Assembly (NCBI RefSeq): GCF_015670745.1
Contig: NZ_JADPCH010000009.1
Coordinates: 1-64,000 of the forward strand
Origin: Collinsella aerofaciens
Lineage (GTDB): Bacteria; Actinomycetota; Coriobacteriia; Coriobacteriales; Coriobacteriaceae
DNA length: 64,000 nt
Direction of reading: 5' to 3'
The first letter of the stretch is position 1, and each line of letters starts with the position of its first letter. The position numbers and the translations under genes were made by a program. Shown here one piece after another: positions 49,990-60,000 of this stretch. The notes under the pieces were generated by a model. That model made no database searches, was not told the DNA's origin, and saw only the letters and a list, made by a program, of their open reading frames with translations.

Positions 49990-50460
49990 GTGGATACCCT
50001 TCCCATCACCACACCGCGCCAAGCTGGCATCTACGTGCGCCAGGCACGCGAGGCGCAGGGAATCACCCGTGCGGCCCTCGCTAAAAAAGCCGGTGTTTCG
50101 GAGCGCCTGCTCGCATCGCTCGAGCTAGGAGACGCCACCGGCATTCGACTCGACAAGCTATTGGCAATCTTCAATGCTCTCGGACTGGCGCTCGCCGCTC
50201 AAGGGGATATCGCTAAAACGAATAACGAGCAACCAGTCGACGCCCCGCATGCTGATTTGCAACCTCGTAGCACCCCCAGGCGCCATCACGCTCAATGTTT
50301 TCACCATCGCAACCGTCGCAGCGCAGCCATTCCGACTCTCGCAGATGTCCCCTTTACGTCCGAGCTCTACGACAAGGCCTTCGCCGATTTCGCCATGTCC
50401 AATCTCGGAGTCTCGATTGCCGCAAACCCATCTGCCCAAACCAGGCCTAAAGGGAGGTAG
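49990..50460 (+). CDS. hipB: HipB-like XRE-family antitoxin/regulator
   Basis: A 156-residue protein with a Cro/C1-type HTH at about residues 12-75 (AGIYVRQAREAQGITRAALAKKAGVSERLLASLELGD, DKLLAIFNALGLALA). The C-terminal part of about 80 residues is not like any domain I know and is rich in His, Arg and Pro in its middle. It begins at GTG behind TTAGGAGATCGCC. It is three bases upstream of the HipA gene, the usual order, and probably binds the operator just before its own start and neutralises the kinase. Confidence 0.85.
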   Translation: MDTLPITTPRQAGIYVRQAREAQGITRAALAKKAGVSERLLASLELGDATGIRLDKLLAIFNALGLALAAQGDIAKTNNEQPVDAPHADLQPRSTPRRHHAQCFHHRNRRSAAIPTLADVPFTSELYDKAFADFAMSNLGVSIAANPSAQTRPKGR

Positions 50461-50463
50461 CCA

Positions 50464-51768
50464 ATGGCCACCACATCGCTTCGGACTATTATTTGTGGTG
50501 TACCCGCAGGAACGCTCATGCAAGATGAGAGCGGTCTGGTCAGTTTTGTCTACGATCAAGATTATGACGGGCCAGCCCTATCGACCAACATTCCCGTATC
50601 AAATCGCCCATACGGCCAACAGGTCATGAATCCGTACTTGTTTGGCCTTCTGCCCGACAGCGAGGACCAACGAAAAGCGATTGCTGCCGAATTCGACGTT
50701 AGACCCAACAATGCCGTTGCGCTGCTCAGCCATATCGGACTCGACTGTCCGGGCGGAGTGCAGTTTTGCGCCGAAGAAGATATCGACGCCGTCTTGCATC
50801 GCACTGGCGAATACCGCCCTATAGACGACCACGAGATTGCCTTGCGCCTCAAGTCGATCAGAGATGACCGCGAGGCATCGTGGATGGGCCTAGATGAAAG
50901 TTGGTCACTTGGAGGCAATCAGGGCAAGTTCGCTCTCGCACTCATAGACGGTCGCTGGTGCGAATGCGTGGGCTCCTCGCCCACGACGCATATTTTCAAA
51001 AATGGTGTTATCGGATTTAAACTCGAGGCTCTTAATGAGTTTGTCTGCATGAAAAGCGCCCAGCGCGCGGGTATCGCAACGGCGAACGTTGAGTATCGCT
51101 TATTTGAGGACGAACCCGCCCTCATTGTTGAGCGATATGACCGCGTGAAAGACAAAGACGGAACAATCATGCGTCTACATCAAGAAGACCTCTGTCAGGC
51201 CCTTGGAGTGATGCCCGCTCAAAAGTACACAGCAGACGGCGGCCCGACCGCACGCGATATTCAGGAACTCCTCGTCAATACGAGTCATCATCAACTTAAC
51301 CTGTATCTGTTTACGCAGATACTGTTCTTCAACGCCATCATCGGCGCACCGGACGCGCATGCGAAGAACTATTCCCTGCTTCTTGGAAACGGCGACACAG
51401 CTATGATGGCCCGTATGTATGACGTTGCATCGGGGCTGGCATACGAACGCATGCGGCGAAAAGCGCGCCTTGTCATGAGCGTTGGCGGCGAAAATCGTGT
51501 GGGGCGCATCGGTCCAGGCGCTATCCGCCGATACCACGGTAAGGACGACCCCGCGCTGGAGGCGGCGCTCACCAATGCCGGGCTATCCGAGAAGTTTTGC
51601 TTTGCGACCATGATGGACCTCGCCTCCGAGGTACCCATTTGCATGGAAGAGATCATGGACGAATACGCCGACCTGCCCGGCATGGCGGACCTGCGCGAGC
51701 ATATGCTCGGCCCCGTCCGCGAAAACTGCCAGCGCACCCTCGACCTCATCAAGGCGGATATGGGCTAG
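50464..51768 (+). CDS. hipA: HipA-type serine/threonine kinase toxin
   Basis: A 434-residue kinase. The N-terminal HipA domain covers about 1-100 (VPAGTLMQDESGLVSFVYD, GLLPDSEDQRKAIA). The ATP-binding and autophosphorylation loop reads SLGGNQGKFAL with Ser148, matching Ser150 of E. coli HipA. Catalytic Asp297 lies in GAPDAHAKNYSLLL, where E. coli has NTDRHLKNFS, and MYDVASGL binds the second metal ion. Key residues are intact. E. coli HipA phosphorylates glutamyl-tRNA synthetase and causes persistence; the target here is unknown. It ends in a strong terminator. Confidence 0.92.
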   Translation: MATTSLRTIICGVPAGTLMQDESGLVSFVYDQDYDGPALSTNIPVSNRPYGQQVMNPYLFGLLPDSEDQRKAIAAEFDVRPNNAVALLSHIGLDCPGGVQFCAEEDIDAVLHRTGEYRPIDDHEIALRLKSIRDDREASWMGLDESWSLGGNQGKFALALIDGRWCECVGSSPTTHIFKNGVIGFKLEALNEFVCMKSAQRAGIATANVEYRLFEDEPALIVERYDRVKDKDGTIMRLHQEDLCQALGVMPAQKYTADGGPTARDIQELLVNTSHHQLNLYLFTQILFFNAIIGAPDAHAKNYSLLLGNGDTAMMARMYDVASGLAYERMRRKARLVMSVGGENRVGRIGPGAIRRYHGKDDPALEAALTNAGLSEKFCFATMMDLASEVPICMEEIMDEYADLPGMADLREHMLGPVRENCQRTLDLIKADMG

Positions 51769-51801
51769 ACGCCAATCAATCTCCCATTTCCCAAAAGAAG
51801 A

Positions 51802-51838
51802 GAGGGGGCACCCGTCGCAAAAGCTCGGGTGCCCCCTC
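51802..51838. terminator. Bidirectional terminator between hipA and pepD
   Basis: GAGGGGGCACCCG (51802-51814) pairs exactly with CGGGTGCCCCCTC (51826-51838). TCTTCTTTT follows on the minus strand, so it best serves pepD, but the stem can also stop hipBA transcripts. Confidence 0.85.
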
Positions 51839-51895
51839 ACGTAATGTCATTTGCAATCCACCAGCACGTGGCTCGGACTGCTGCTAGCGCAACCT

Positions 51896-53353
51896 TTACG
51901 CAGCGAGGCGCTTGAGCACGTCGATGAGCAGCTCGTAGAAGCGCTCAGCAGAAGCGAGTTCCATGCTCTCGTCCGGGGTATGGACATCGGAGAGCGTCGG
52001 GCCCACGGCGATGGCGTCCAGGCCGTGCAGGGCCTCGGCAAACAGGCCGCACTCAAGGCCGGCGTGAATGGACTCGATACGCAGCTCGGAGCCAAAGAGC
52101 TCGCGATAGCTCTCGACAAAGACGTCGCGGACCGGCGAATGCTCGGCATAGCTCCAGCCGGGATACTCGAACTCAAACTTGGCGTCGAAGCCCAGGACAT
52201 CGGCCAGCGTCTGCAGGCGGTCCTTGAACTCGTTCTGCAGCGAGGTGATCGAGGAGCGCGGGGACAGCATGATCTTGACCTGGTCGTCAGAGGTGGCAAC
52301 CACGCCGATGTTGGAGGAAACCTCGACGGAGCCGTCGGTGGCGACGTTGCGGCGAATCACGCCGTTAGGGGCAAGACGCAGGGCGCGGATGAGGGCAAGC
52401 GCGGACTTCTGATCCATGGCCTCGACCTCGGCGTCGTCGGCAATCTCGACGGTGCAGGTAAAGCCGGGGTCAAAGACCTCGAGCTCGGCAGTGACGTCGG
52501 CAATGATGCCCTTTGCGATCTGGGCCGCGGCCTCGGCGGCAGCGTGATCAGTGTAGACCAGCTCGGCCTTGCACTCACGGTTGATGGCGTTGTCCTTAGT
52601 GCCGCCGTTAAAGCTGACGATGGCGGGCTCGCCGGCGACCATCAGGCGGTCGATGATGCGGGCCATGATGAGGTTGCCGTTGCCGCGCTCCAGGTGGATG
52701 TCGGCGCCGGAGTGACCACCCAGCAGGCCGGAGATCTCGAGCGTAAGGGTGCTGCCGGTCTTGTGCTCGCGCACGATCGGGCAGGTGTAGGTAACGACGA
52801 CACCGCCGGCGCAGCTGACGGTGGCCACGCCCTCCTCCTCGGAATCGAGGTTGATCATGGTGCGGGCGCTAATCTGGGACTTGTCGAGCGTCTCGGCGCC
52901 AACCAGGCCAGTCTCCTCGTCGGTGGTGAACACGCACTCGAGGGCCGGATGAGCAATCGAATCGTCGTTGAGCACGGTGAGCATCAGAGCGACAGCAATG
53001 CCGTTGTCGGCGCCCAGGGTGGTGCCGTTAGCGGTGAGGACGCCGTCCTTGACGACCAGGTCGATACCATCGGTCGTAAAGTCGTGCTCAACGGAGCCAA
53101 GCTTGTCGCACACCATGTCGATGTGGCCCTGCAGCATCACGGTCGGGGCATTCTCGGCGCCGGCAGATGCGGGCTTACGAATGATGACGTTGTAGACCTC
53201 GTCCTGATACACGTCGAGGCCGCGCTCCTTGGCAAACGCAACCAAAAAATCGCTGATGCCCTTCTCGTTGCCAGACCCACGGGGGATCGCGCTGATCTCC
53301 TCAAAGAAATGGAACAGCTGGGCGGGCTCGTAGCCGGTAATCTTGTAGTCCAT
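51896..53353 (-). CDS. pepD: Aminoacyl-histidine dipeptidase (M20 family)
   Basis: A cytosolic metallopeptidase of 485 residues that cleaves dipeptides such as carnosine-type Xaa-His. Metal ligands are seen in MLQGHIDMVCDK, GTTLGADNGIAVA, DEETGLVGA and NLDSEEEG. The lid domain (GLLGGHSGADIHLERGN) interrupts the catalytic domain as in the family, and the last ligand lies in IHAGLECGLF. The ATG at 53353 follows AAGGAGGCACC; the longer frame to 53458 has no ribosome site. Confidence 0.93.
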   Translation of the reverse strand: MDYKITGYEPAQLFHFFEEISAIPRGSGNEKGISDFLVAFAKERGLDVYQDEVYNVIIRKPASAGAENAPTVMLQGHIDMVCDKLGSVEHDFTTDGIDLVVKDGVLTANGTTLGADNGIAVALMLTVLNDDSIAHPALECVFTTDEETGLVGAETLDKSQISARTMINLDSEEEGVATVSCAGGVVVTYTCPIVREHKTGSTLTLEISGLLGGHSGADIHLERGNGNLIMARIIDRLMVAGEPAIVSFNGGTKDNAINRECKAELVYTDHAAAEAAAQIAKGIIADVTAELEVFDPGFTCTVEIADDAEVEAMDQKSALALIRALRLAPNGVIRRNVATDGSVEVSSNIGVVATSDDQVKIMLSPRSSITSLQNEFKDRLQTLADVLGFDAKFEFEYPGWSYAEHSPVRDVFVESYRELFGSELRIESIHAGLECGLFAEALHGLDAIAVGPTLSDVHTPDESMELASAERFYELLIDVLKRLAA

Positions 53354-53512
53354 GGTGCCTCCTTGGCGCAACTGGTTAGACAGTAAGACATGCGACTTGT
53401 ATATTCCCAGACTTTGCGTGCATAAACCAGTCGAAAACGCCGAGCGCCCTCGCATCATCGGCTAACGGTGGACCGTATAGCGTAACGGTCACAGTTACCG
53501 CAGCTCTACAAA

Positions 53513-53546
53513 TCGAGGCGCCCTTTCCGGAGCGCCTCGATTGCGC
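53513..53546 (-). terminator. Terminator-like hairpin after clpC
   Basis: AATCGAGGCGC pairs with GCGCCTCGATT around CCTTTCCGGA. It lies 22 nt past the clpC stop. The T tail on the minus strand is weak (TTTG). Confidence 0.65.
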
Positions 53547-53567
53547 ATATCAAATTGTCGCCACGCC

Positions 53568-56210
53568 CTACAGCGCGCCAGAACCGGCTTGCATCATGCC
53601 GCCAGGGCCCGAGGTCACGCCGCCGCTCACGGGCGCGGCGTTGCCGGTGTGCGGTGCCGCCGGAGCGATATCGCCACCGAGCGTGCCCGCCGGACGCGGT
53701 GCCGGGATCTCGCCCGTGCCATGGCTAAAGACAAACTTGCCGTCGGCCACGTCGCACAGGACGGTATCGCCCTCGCCCCACTCGCCGGCCAGAAGCTCCT
53801 CGGACAGCGGGTCCTCGATGAGCTTTTGGATGGCACGGCGCAGCGGACGCGCACCGTTGGTGAGGTCGGTGCCCTCGGCCACGATCTTGTCGTAGGCCGC
53901 ATCGGTGAGCTTGATGTTCATGCCGTTGGCGATCAGACGCTGACGCAGGTCGTCCACCAGCAGGTGCGCGATCTTGGTCAGGTTCTCGCCCGAAAGCTTC
54001 TGGAACACCACGATGTCGTCGATACGGTTGAGCAGCTCGGGGCGGAACAGGCGCTTGAGCTCACCCATCGCACGACCCTTAATCTCGCTCGAGGTAAGGC
54101 CTTGCTCGCCGGTGGTGCCAAAGCCAACGCTCGTATCCTGCGCGATCTCGCGGGCGCCCACGTTTGACGTCATGATGATCACCGTGTTGCGGAAGTCGAC
54201 CGTCTTGCCCTGGCTATCGGTCAGACGGCCCTCCTCCAACACCTGCAGCAGGATATTGAAGATGTCGGGGTGCGCCTTCTCGATCTCGTCGAACAGCACG
54301 ACTGAGTACGGGTGACGACGAACGGCCTTGGTAAGCTGACCGCCCTCGTCGTGGCCCACGTAACCCGGAGGGCTACCGATGAGCTTGGAGACCTCGAACT
54401 CGCTGCCGAACTCCGACATGTCGAAGCTGATGAGCGCGTCCTTGCTGCCAAAGAGGTACTCGGCGAGCGTCTTGGCGAGCTCAGTCTTGCCCGTGCCGGT
54501 GGGACCCAGGAAGATAAAGCTGCCGCCGGGACGACGCGGGTCCTTGAGCGGCGAGCGGCTGCGGCGCACGGCCTTGGCGACGGCCTCGACTGCCTCATCC
54601 TGGCCGATGATGCGCGTCTTGAGCACGCTTTCGGTCTGCAGCAGGCGCCGGCTCTCGCTCTCGGTGAGCGAGGAAACCGGCACGCCAGAGGTCACGGACA
54701 CGATGTCGGCAATCTGACTTACGTCGATGGTGAGCGGGCTAGCGTCGAGCTCGGCGGTCCAGGCGGCCTTGGCCTCGGCGAGCTCAATCTCGGCGGCCTT
54801 CTGCTGCTCGGTGATCTCGGCGGCCTTGTTCATGTCATCGCTCTCGGTGGCCTCCTGCGCGGCGGCCTTGAGCTCCTCTATGCGATGCTCGGCCTCACGC
54901 ACCGGCTCGGGCGCGCGATTCGCGGCGATGCGAGCGCGGGCACCGGCCTCGTCAATGAGGTCGATAGCCTTATCGGGCAGGAAGCGATCCTGGATGTAGC
55001 GGTTGGAAAGGTTCGCGGCGGCCTCGATAGCACCCTGCGTATAGCGCACATGGTGGTGCTCCTCGTAGCGCGGCTTGAGCGCGGTCAGGATCTTGACCGT
55101 GTCCTCGACGCTCGGCTCCTCGACATCGATGGTCTGGAAGCGACGCTCGAAGGCCGGATCCTTGGTGAGGTACTTGCGGAATTCCTCGGCCGTGGTGGCG
55201 CCGATAATCTGGAAGGCACCGCGCGCAAGCACGGGCTTGAGCATGGAGCTCGCGTCGATGGAACCCTCGGCAGAACCGGCACCGATGATGGTGTGCATCT
55301 CGTCGATAAACAGGATGACGTCATCGGCTTCGGTGGCCTCCTGGATCACGTTCTTGAGGCGCTCCTCAAACTCGCCGCGATACTTGGCACCCGCCACGAG
55401 GCCCGGCAGGTCGAGCGTCCAGATATTCTGGTTCATGAGGTTCTCGGGCACGTTGCCGGCTGCAATCTGCTGAGCCAAGCCCTCGACGATGGCCGTCTTG
55501 CCCACGCCGGGGTCGCCCAGAATGAGCGGGTTGTTCTTGGTGCGGCGCGAAAGAATTTCCATCATACGCTGGACTTCCTTTTCGCGACCAATTACAGGGT
55601 CGAGCTCGCCGTCGCGCGCCTTCTGTGTGAGGTTGGTCGCGAACTGCTTGAGCGTATCGGTGCCACTCCCCTTTTGCTGAGAGGCATCCGATCCGCTAAA
55701 GAACGGCAGGCCCGCACCGGGACGACCAGCACCGGCGCCGGCGAGCGGACGCTTCTTGTCCTGGTCCTTGGCGGTGAGTTTCTCGATAGCCTTTTTGATG
55801 GAGGCGGACGACACACCTAGGCGCATGAGGATGTCCATGGCCATGCCGTTGCCCTCTTCGACGATGCCGATCAGCAAGTGCTCGGTCGACACGTAGGTCT
55901 GGTTGTTCTCACGTGCCACGCGGAAGGAGCGCTCCATCACGCTAATGACGAGCGGCGTAAAGGCAAGCTTGGCAGCCTCGGTCTCCTCGCTGGGCTCGGG
56001 AACCGTGGTCTGGACCTCCTTGAGGGTGTCCATGATGTCGTCGTAGGAGATATCAAGCGAGCGCAGCGCCTCGGCAGCGATGCCCTCGTCCTCCTTGGCG
56101 AGTGCGAGCAGCAGGTGCTCGGTGCCCACCTTATTTGAGTGCAGATCGAGCGCCTCCTGTTTGGCCATCGACATGACCTTGCGCGCTCGATCGGTAAATC
56201 TATCTAACAT
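53568..56210 (-). CDS. clpC: ATP-dependent Clp protease ATPase subunit ClpC
   Basis: An 880-residue Hsp100 ATPase. It has the N domain with two repeats ([41 protein letters not shown]), the first AAA domain with GDPGVGKTA, a short middle region (about 410-480) too small for ClpB, and the second AAA domain with GPTGTGKTE. The VGF/LGF-type loop for ClpP binding appears as [12 protein letters not shown] final segment of about 60 residues rich in Gly, Pro and Ala is unlike most ClpC proteins and may be disordered. The ATG at 56210 follows AAGGAAACGAGC. It feeds damaged proteins to ClpP; no ctsR or mcsA gene is adjacent. Confidence 0.94.
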   Translation of the reverse strand: MLDRFTDRARKVMSMAKQEALDLHSNKVGTEHLLLALAKEDEGIAAEALRSLDISYDDIMDTLKEVQTTVPEPSEETEAAKLAFTPLVISVMERSFRVARENNQTYVSTEHLLIGIVEEGNGMAMDILMRLGVSSASIKKAIEKLTAKDQDKKRPLAGAGAGRPGAGLPFFSGSDASQQKGSGTDTLKQFATNLTQKARDGELDPVIGREKEVQRMMEILSRRTKNNPLILGDPGVGKTAIVEGLAQQIAAGNVPENLMNQNIWTLDLPGLVAGAKYRGEFEERLKNVIQEATEADDVILFIDEMHTIIGAGSAEGSIDASSMLKPVLARGAFQIIGATTAEEFRKYLTKDPAFERRFQTIDVEEPSVEDTVKILTALKPRYEEHHHVRYTQGAIEAAANLSNRYIQDRFLPDKAIDLIDEAGARARIAANRAPEPVREAEHRIEELKAAAQEATESDDMNKAAEITEQQKAAEIELAEAKAAWTAELDASPLTIDVSQIADIVSVTSGVPVSSLTESESRRLLQTESVLKTRIIGQDEAVEAVAKAVRRSRSPLKDPRRPGGSFIFLGPTGTGKTELAKTLAEYLFGSKDALISFDMSEFGSEFEVSKLIGSPPGYVGHDEGGQLTKAVRRHPYSVVLFDEIEKAHPDIFNILLQVLEEGRLTDSQGKTVDFRNTVIIMTSNVGAREIAQDTSVGFGTTGEQGLTSSEIKGRAMGELKRLFRPELLNRIDDIVVFQKLSGENLTKIAHLLVDDLRQRLIANGMNIKLTDAAYDKIVAEGTDLTNGARPLRRAIQKLIEDPLSEELLAGEWGEGDTVLCDVADGKFVFSHGTGEIPAPRPAGTLGGDIAPAAPHTGNAAPVSGGVTSGPGGMMQAGSGAL

Positions 56211-56402
56211 GCTCGTTTCCTTACATGAGTTCATCGAAATCAAAACGCCCGCCCGTCGGCGGCGCTTTTGTCTCTTTACCCACAGGTTGTCTATGTTAAC
56301 AGCTGGAGGAATATCTATAAACCCGGCTCACATGAATGCAGGTTATGACCGCATCGCGGGACTCACCGCGCGATGCGCGACAGGCGCCCCGCAAGAGAAA
56401 CC

Positions 56403-57092
56403 CTAGGCGTCTTTCACCACGTCGGGGCTCGTCGCACGCGATGCGCGATAGGCATCGGCCTCCTTGGAGACGCGTTCGAGCAGCTCGGATGTATCGACGC
56501 CCTCGACTTGCGCGACCGTTTCCACCGTCTGCATGGCGACCGCCCTCAGGTACGCGCACGCGCTGTCCCCCGGCTGCTCGAGGTCTATCTCCTCGCCGCC
56601 CTCCCGGGCAAAGCCGACCGCCATCACAAAGCCCATGATGCCCGAGACCAGAAAGCCCACCGCAAAGCTCGAATCTGCCTTGAGCTCTTCTCCGTCGGGG
56701 TGGACGATCTCTCTCACGCGGTCGATGATGATCGTATGGATGCCCTGCACGACCTGCTCGGCGGCACCCGCCCTCATGGTGATGACGATGCGCCGCAGCA
56801 GGCAGCGGACGTCGCGCCGGTCGAACGCCGAAAGGTCGCCCTCGCTCGAAAAATGCCAGAGGGCATCGGTGATGAGCTCGTTATCCTGCAGCAGCTGGGC
56901 TATGGCGATGGCGACGAGTTCATCGAAATCGTGAAAATAGTAGTAAAACGTTCCGCGATTGCACTGGGCGGCGCGGGTCACCTCGCCAACCGACAGCTCG
57001 AAGATGCTGTTGTTCTCGATGAGCTCCCAAAACGCCTCGATGATACGGGTGCGTGCATCGGGCGCATCGGCGTCCTTACGCGGTCTCGCCAT
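56403..57092 (-). CDS. TetR-family transcriptional regulator
   Basis: A 229-residue regulator. The N-terminal HTH is RTRIIEAFWELIENNSIFELSVGEVTRAAQCNRGTFYYYF (split here for length: helix 1 about residues 14-25, recognition helix at CNRGTFYYYFHDFDEL). The rest is the helical ligand-binding half. The ATG at 57092 lies 16 bases inside the 3' end of the giant activase gene, so the two form one operon. A 9-bp palindrome stands before the activase gene and is its likely operator, giving autoregulation. Confidence 0.87.
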   Translation of the reverse strand: MARPRKDADAPDARTRIIEAFWELIENNSIFELSVGEVTRAAQCNRGTFYYYFHDFDELVAIAIAQLLQDNELITDALWHFSSEGDLSAFDRRDVRCLLRRIVITMRAGAAEQVVQGIHTIIIDRVREIVHPDGEELKADSSFAVGFLVSGIMGFVMAVGFAREGGEEIDLEQPGDSACAYLRAVAMQTVETVAQVEGVDTSELLERVSKEADAYRASRATSPDVVKDA

Positions 57093-60000
57093 GCGCCTCA
57101 CCGCACCCCTGCGCCTTGGCGTTCATGATGAGCATCTGAAGACGGTTCTCCACGTTGGCGAAGCTCACGTCGGGATCGTAGTCGAGCGGCAGGAACTGTG
57201 CCGTGGGATACTGCTCCTTGAGCGCATGGATGAGCCCACGCCCCACGACATGGTTGGGCAGACACCCGAACGGCTGCAGGATCACGAAGTTGCGGCAGCC
57301 GCGCTTGGCGTGCTCGAGGATCTCCGCCGGAATCAGCACGCCCTCGCCCGCATCGAACGTATGGTGCAGGATCTTATCGCTCGCGCGCACGAGCTCGGGC
57401 ATGCGCGTCGGCGGCTCGTAGAGCGGGCTCGCCGCGCCCAGGCGGTCGCAACGGTCGTGCGCGAGCTCGAACAGGTTGTCCGCCGTGGCGTACCAGGCCT
57501 TTTCGGGCAGCGACAGGTCGACGTGGAACTCGCGCGACTGCGCATGCTTGTAGAAATAGGTCTTGCGGATCACGTCGGTCATGCGCGCCTCGATGACCTC
57601 GAGCCCGTTGTCCTCGAGGTAGCGCTCGATCTCGTGGTTGGCGCCGAGATGGAAATTGAGCAGGTACTCGCCCACGATGAGAACGGTCGGATGCGGGTTC
57701 GAGCGGTCGTACGGAACGGCGTCCATGATCGCAAGCGCGCGTTTGAAGCCCGTCGCCTGGCCTCTCAGCCCGGAGCGCTCCATGCCCTCGATAACCTCAT
57801 CGAGCGCGCGGTCGAACGCAGCGTCCGCCGCGCCCTTCTCGAGCTCGTAGGGACGGATGCGCCTAAGCATGGCCTCGAGGGCATCGATCATGGGAAGACC
57901 GTAGGCGATCTGGATGCTCGGGCCAAGGCCGAGCTTGAAGCCCGGATGCGCATTGTGGGCATCGACGTCGTCGTTGGTGAGCACCGGGACATAGTCGTAT
58001 CCCGCGTCGTCGAGCGCGCGGCGCAGCAGGGGCATGTAGTGCGTCAGGCGGCAGTCGCCGATATACTTGCCAGTCACCACGGCGACGTCGTGCGGGTCGT
58101 ACTTACCGCTCTCGAGTGCCGCGAGCGCCTCGCCGATCACGATTTGCGCGGGGAAGCAGATGTCGTTGTGCACATAGCGTTTGCCCAGGCGGATGGCATC
58201 CTCGCGCCCGATATCAAGGGCCTCGGCGCGCACGCCCTGATTGCGCATCGCCGCGGTCATGAGCCTGCAGAACGCATGGGAGGTGTTGGGGACCAGCGCG
58301 ATCTTGTCGTGCCGGTCGCGCTTGGTGTACTTGACCTTATACGGGTCGTCGAGCGGATGGACCGCGTGCACCCGGGCGCCCTCGGCACGCTCCTCCGCGC
58401 GACGACGGTTGACCGACTCGATAAACGAACGCACGCGAATGCCCATGGGACCGGCGACGTCGCTCTCATCGAGCTTGATCATCATCGGAACCTTGGAGCC
58501 CATCTCGCCCATCATGCGCGCGATCTCGTCGGTGAGATACGCATCGTGGCCGCAGCCGAAGCTGCCCATCTGCACGAGCTCGAGCTCGGGCGTCGATGCG
58601 ACGATGACCGCGCACGACAGCATGCGCGCATGGTAGTTGTTCACGATGTCGATGCGGCTGTTGGAAAGATCGACGTTGCAGACCCCCGGCACCGCATCGG
58701 GCGTCAGCACGGGGATGCCGCGCTCAGAGAAGAGCTTGGGCAGCCCGTGGTTGACCAGCGGGTCGTTGTGGTACGGGCGCGAAGCGATCACCACCGCGTA
58801 GCCGCCGTCCTCGCGCACGTTCTCGAGCACCTGCCTGCCGCGCAGCTGCAGCTGGTTCTCAAACGTCTGCTGCGCGCGGTCCGCCTGCTCGGTCGCCTTG
58901 GCAACCAGGTCGGCATCGATATCGAAGGTCTCCTTGCACCACGCCTTGAGCTGGCGGTTTCGGTCGCCCTCGTCGTACCAGTGGAACAGCGGCGTATCGA
59001 ACGGAACGCCGAAACGCTCCTCCGGGTTATCGGAATTGCGCATCACGTAGGGGTATCCCTTTACGACGGCGCACATCCACTCGCTGGTAGAGGCGGTGTT
59101 TTCGGTGGGCACCGTCGTGATGATGGGCATGAAGATGCGGTCGACGCCGGCGTCGACGAGATTGCGGATGTGCCCGTGGACGAGCTTGGCCGGGAAGCAC
59201 ACGGTGTCGGATGTGACGTGCGCCAGACCGCGCTCGTACATCGCCTTGGTGCTGCGTCCCGAGACGCGCACCTTAAAGCCGAGCGTGCTGAAGAACGTCG
59301 ACCAGAACGGCATGGTGTCCCAGAACTCGAGCACACGGGGAATGCCGATCGTGACATCGCGCCCCCCGCAGACGGGAACCGTGGGGCACGACTCGAACAG
59401 CAGCTTCTCGCGGTCGACAAAGAGATTGGGGGCAGCCGCGGTCCGGTCGCGCCCCGTGCCGGGTGCCTGTGCCTCGCAAGCACCCTGCGGACGCAGCTCC
59501 TCCGCCGCGGGAACCTCGCGCACGAGCTCATCCCATGAGATGGCGCCGCCGCGCGGGCAGCGATTGCCCGTGACGTAAAGCGAGCCGTCGCCAAATGCCA
59601 CGACCGCGCGCTGGCAGCGGTTGTTGCACCGACGGCAGGTAACGCCGCCGAACTCGCGATGCTCGAAGCGCTCCACGGCATCGAGCCCGATAAACGACGT
59701 GGCGGCGTCGCCCTTGCGGCATTCCTCGCGCGCGAGCAGGGCGATACCGATAGCGCCCATCAGCCCCGGGTGGGGCGCACGCGTGACGGGTTTGCCCAAA
59801 TACTGCTCGAATGCGCGCAGCACCGCGTCGTTTCGGAACGTGCCGCCCTGGACGACGACTTTGTCGCCCAGACGGTTGAGATTTGAAACGCGAATGACCT
59901 TGGTGAACACGTTCTCGATAATCGAACGGCAGAGACCGGCCATGATGTCGCCCGGACCCTTACCGCGCCGCTGCTCGGAAACGACGCTGCTGTTCATGAA

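Noticed and set aside
56959-59538. Long antisense frames over the activase, amylase (15459-16949), tuf (35452-36783), cysS (45121-46680), asnS (23012-24463) and pepD (51851-53386) genes
   Set aside because: Same G/C-bias shadow effect; none has a ribosome site or recognisable motifs, and the sense genes are well supported.
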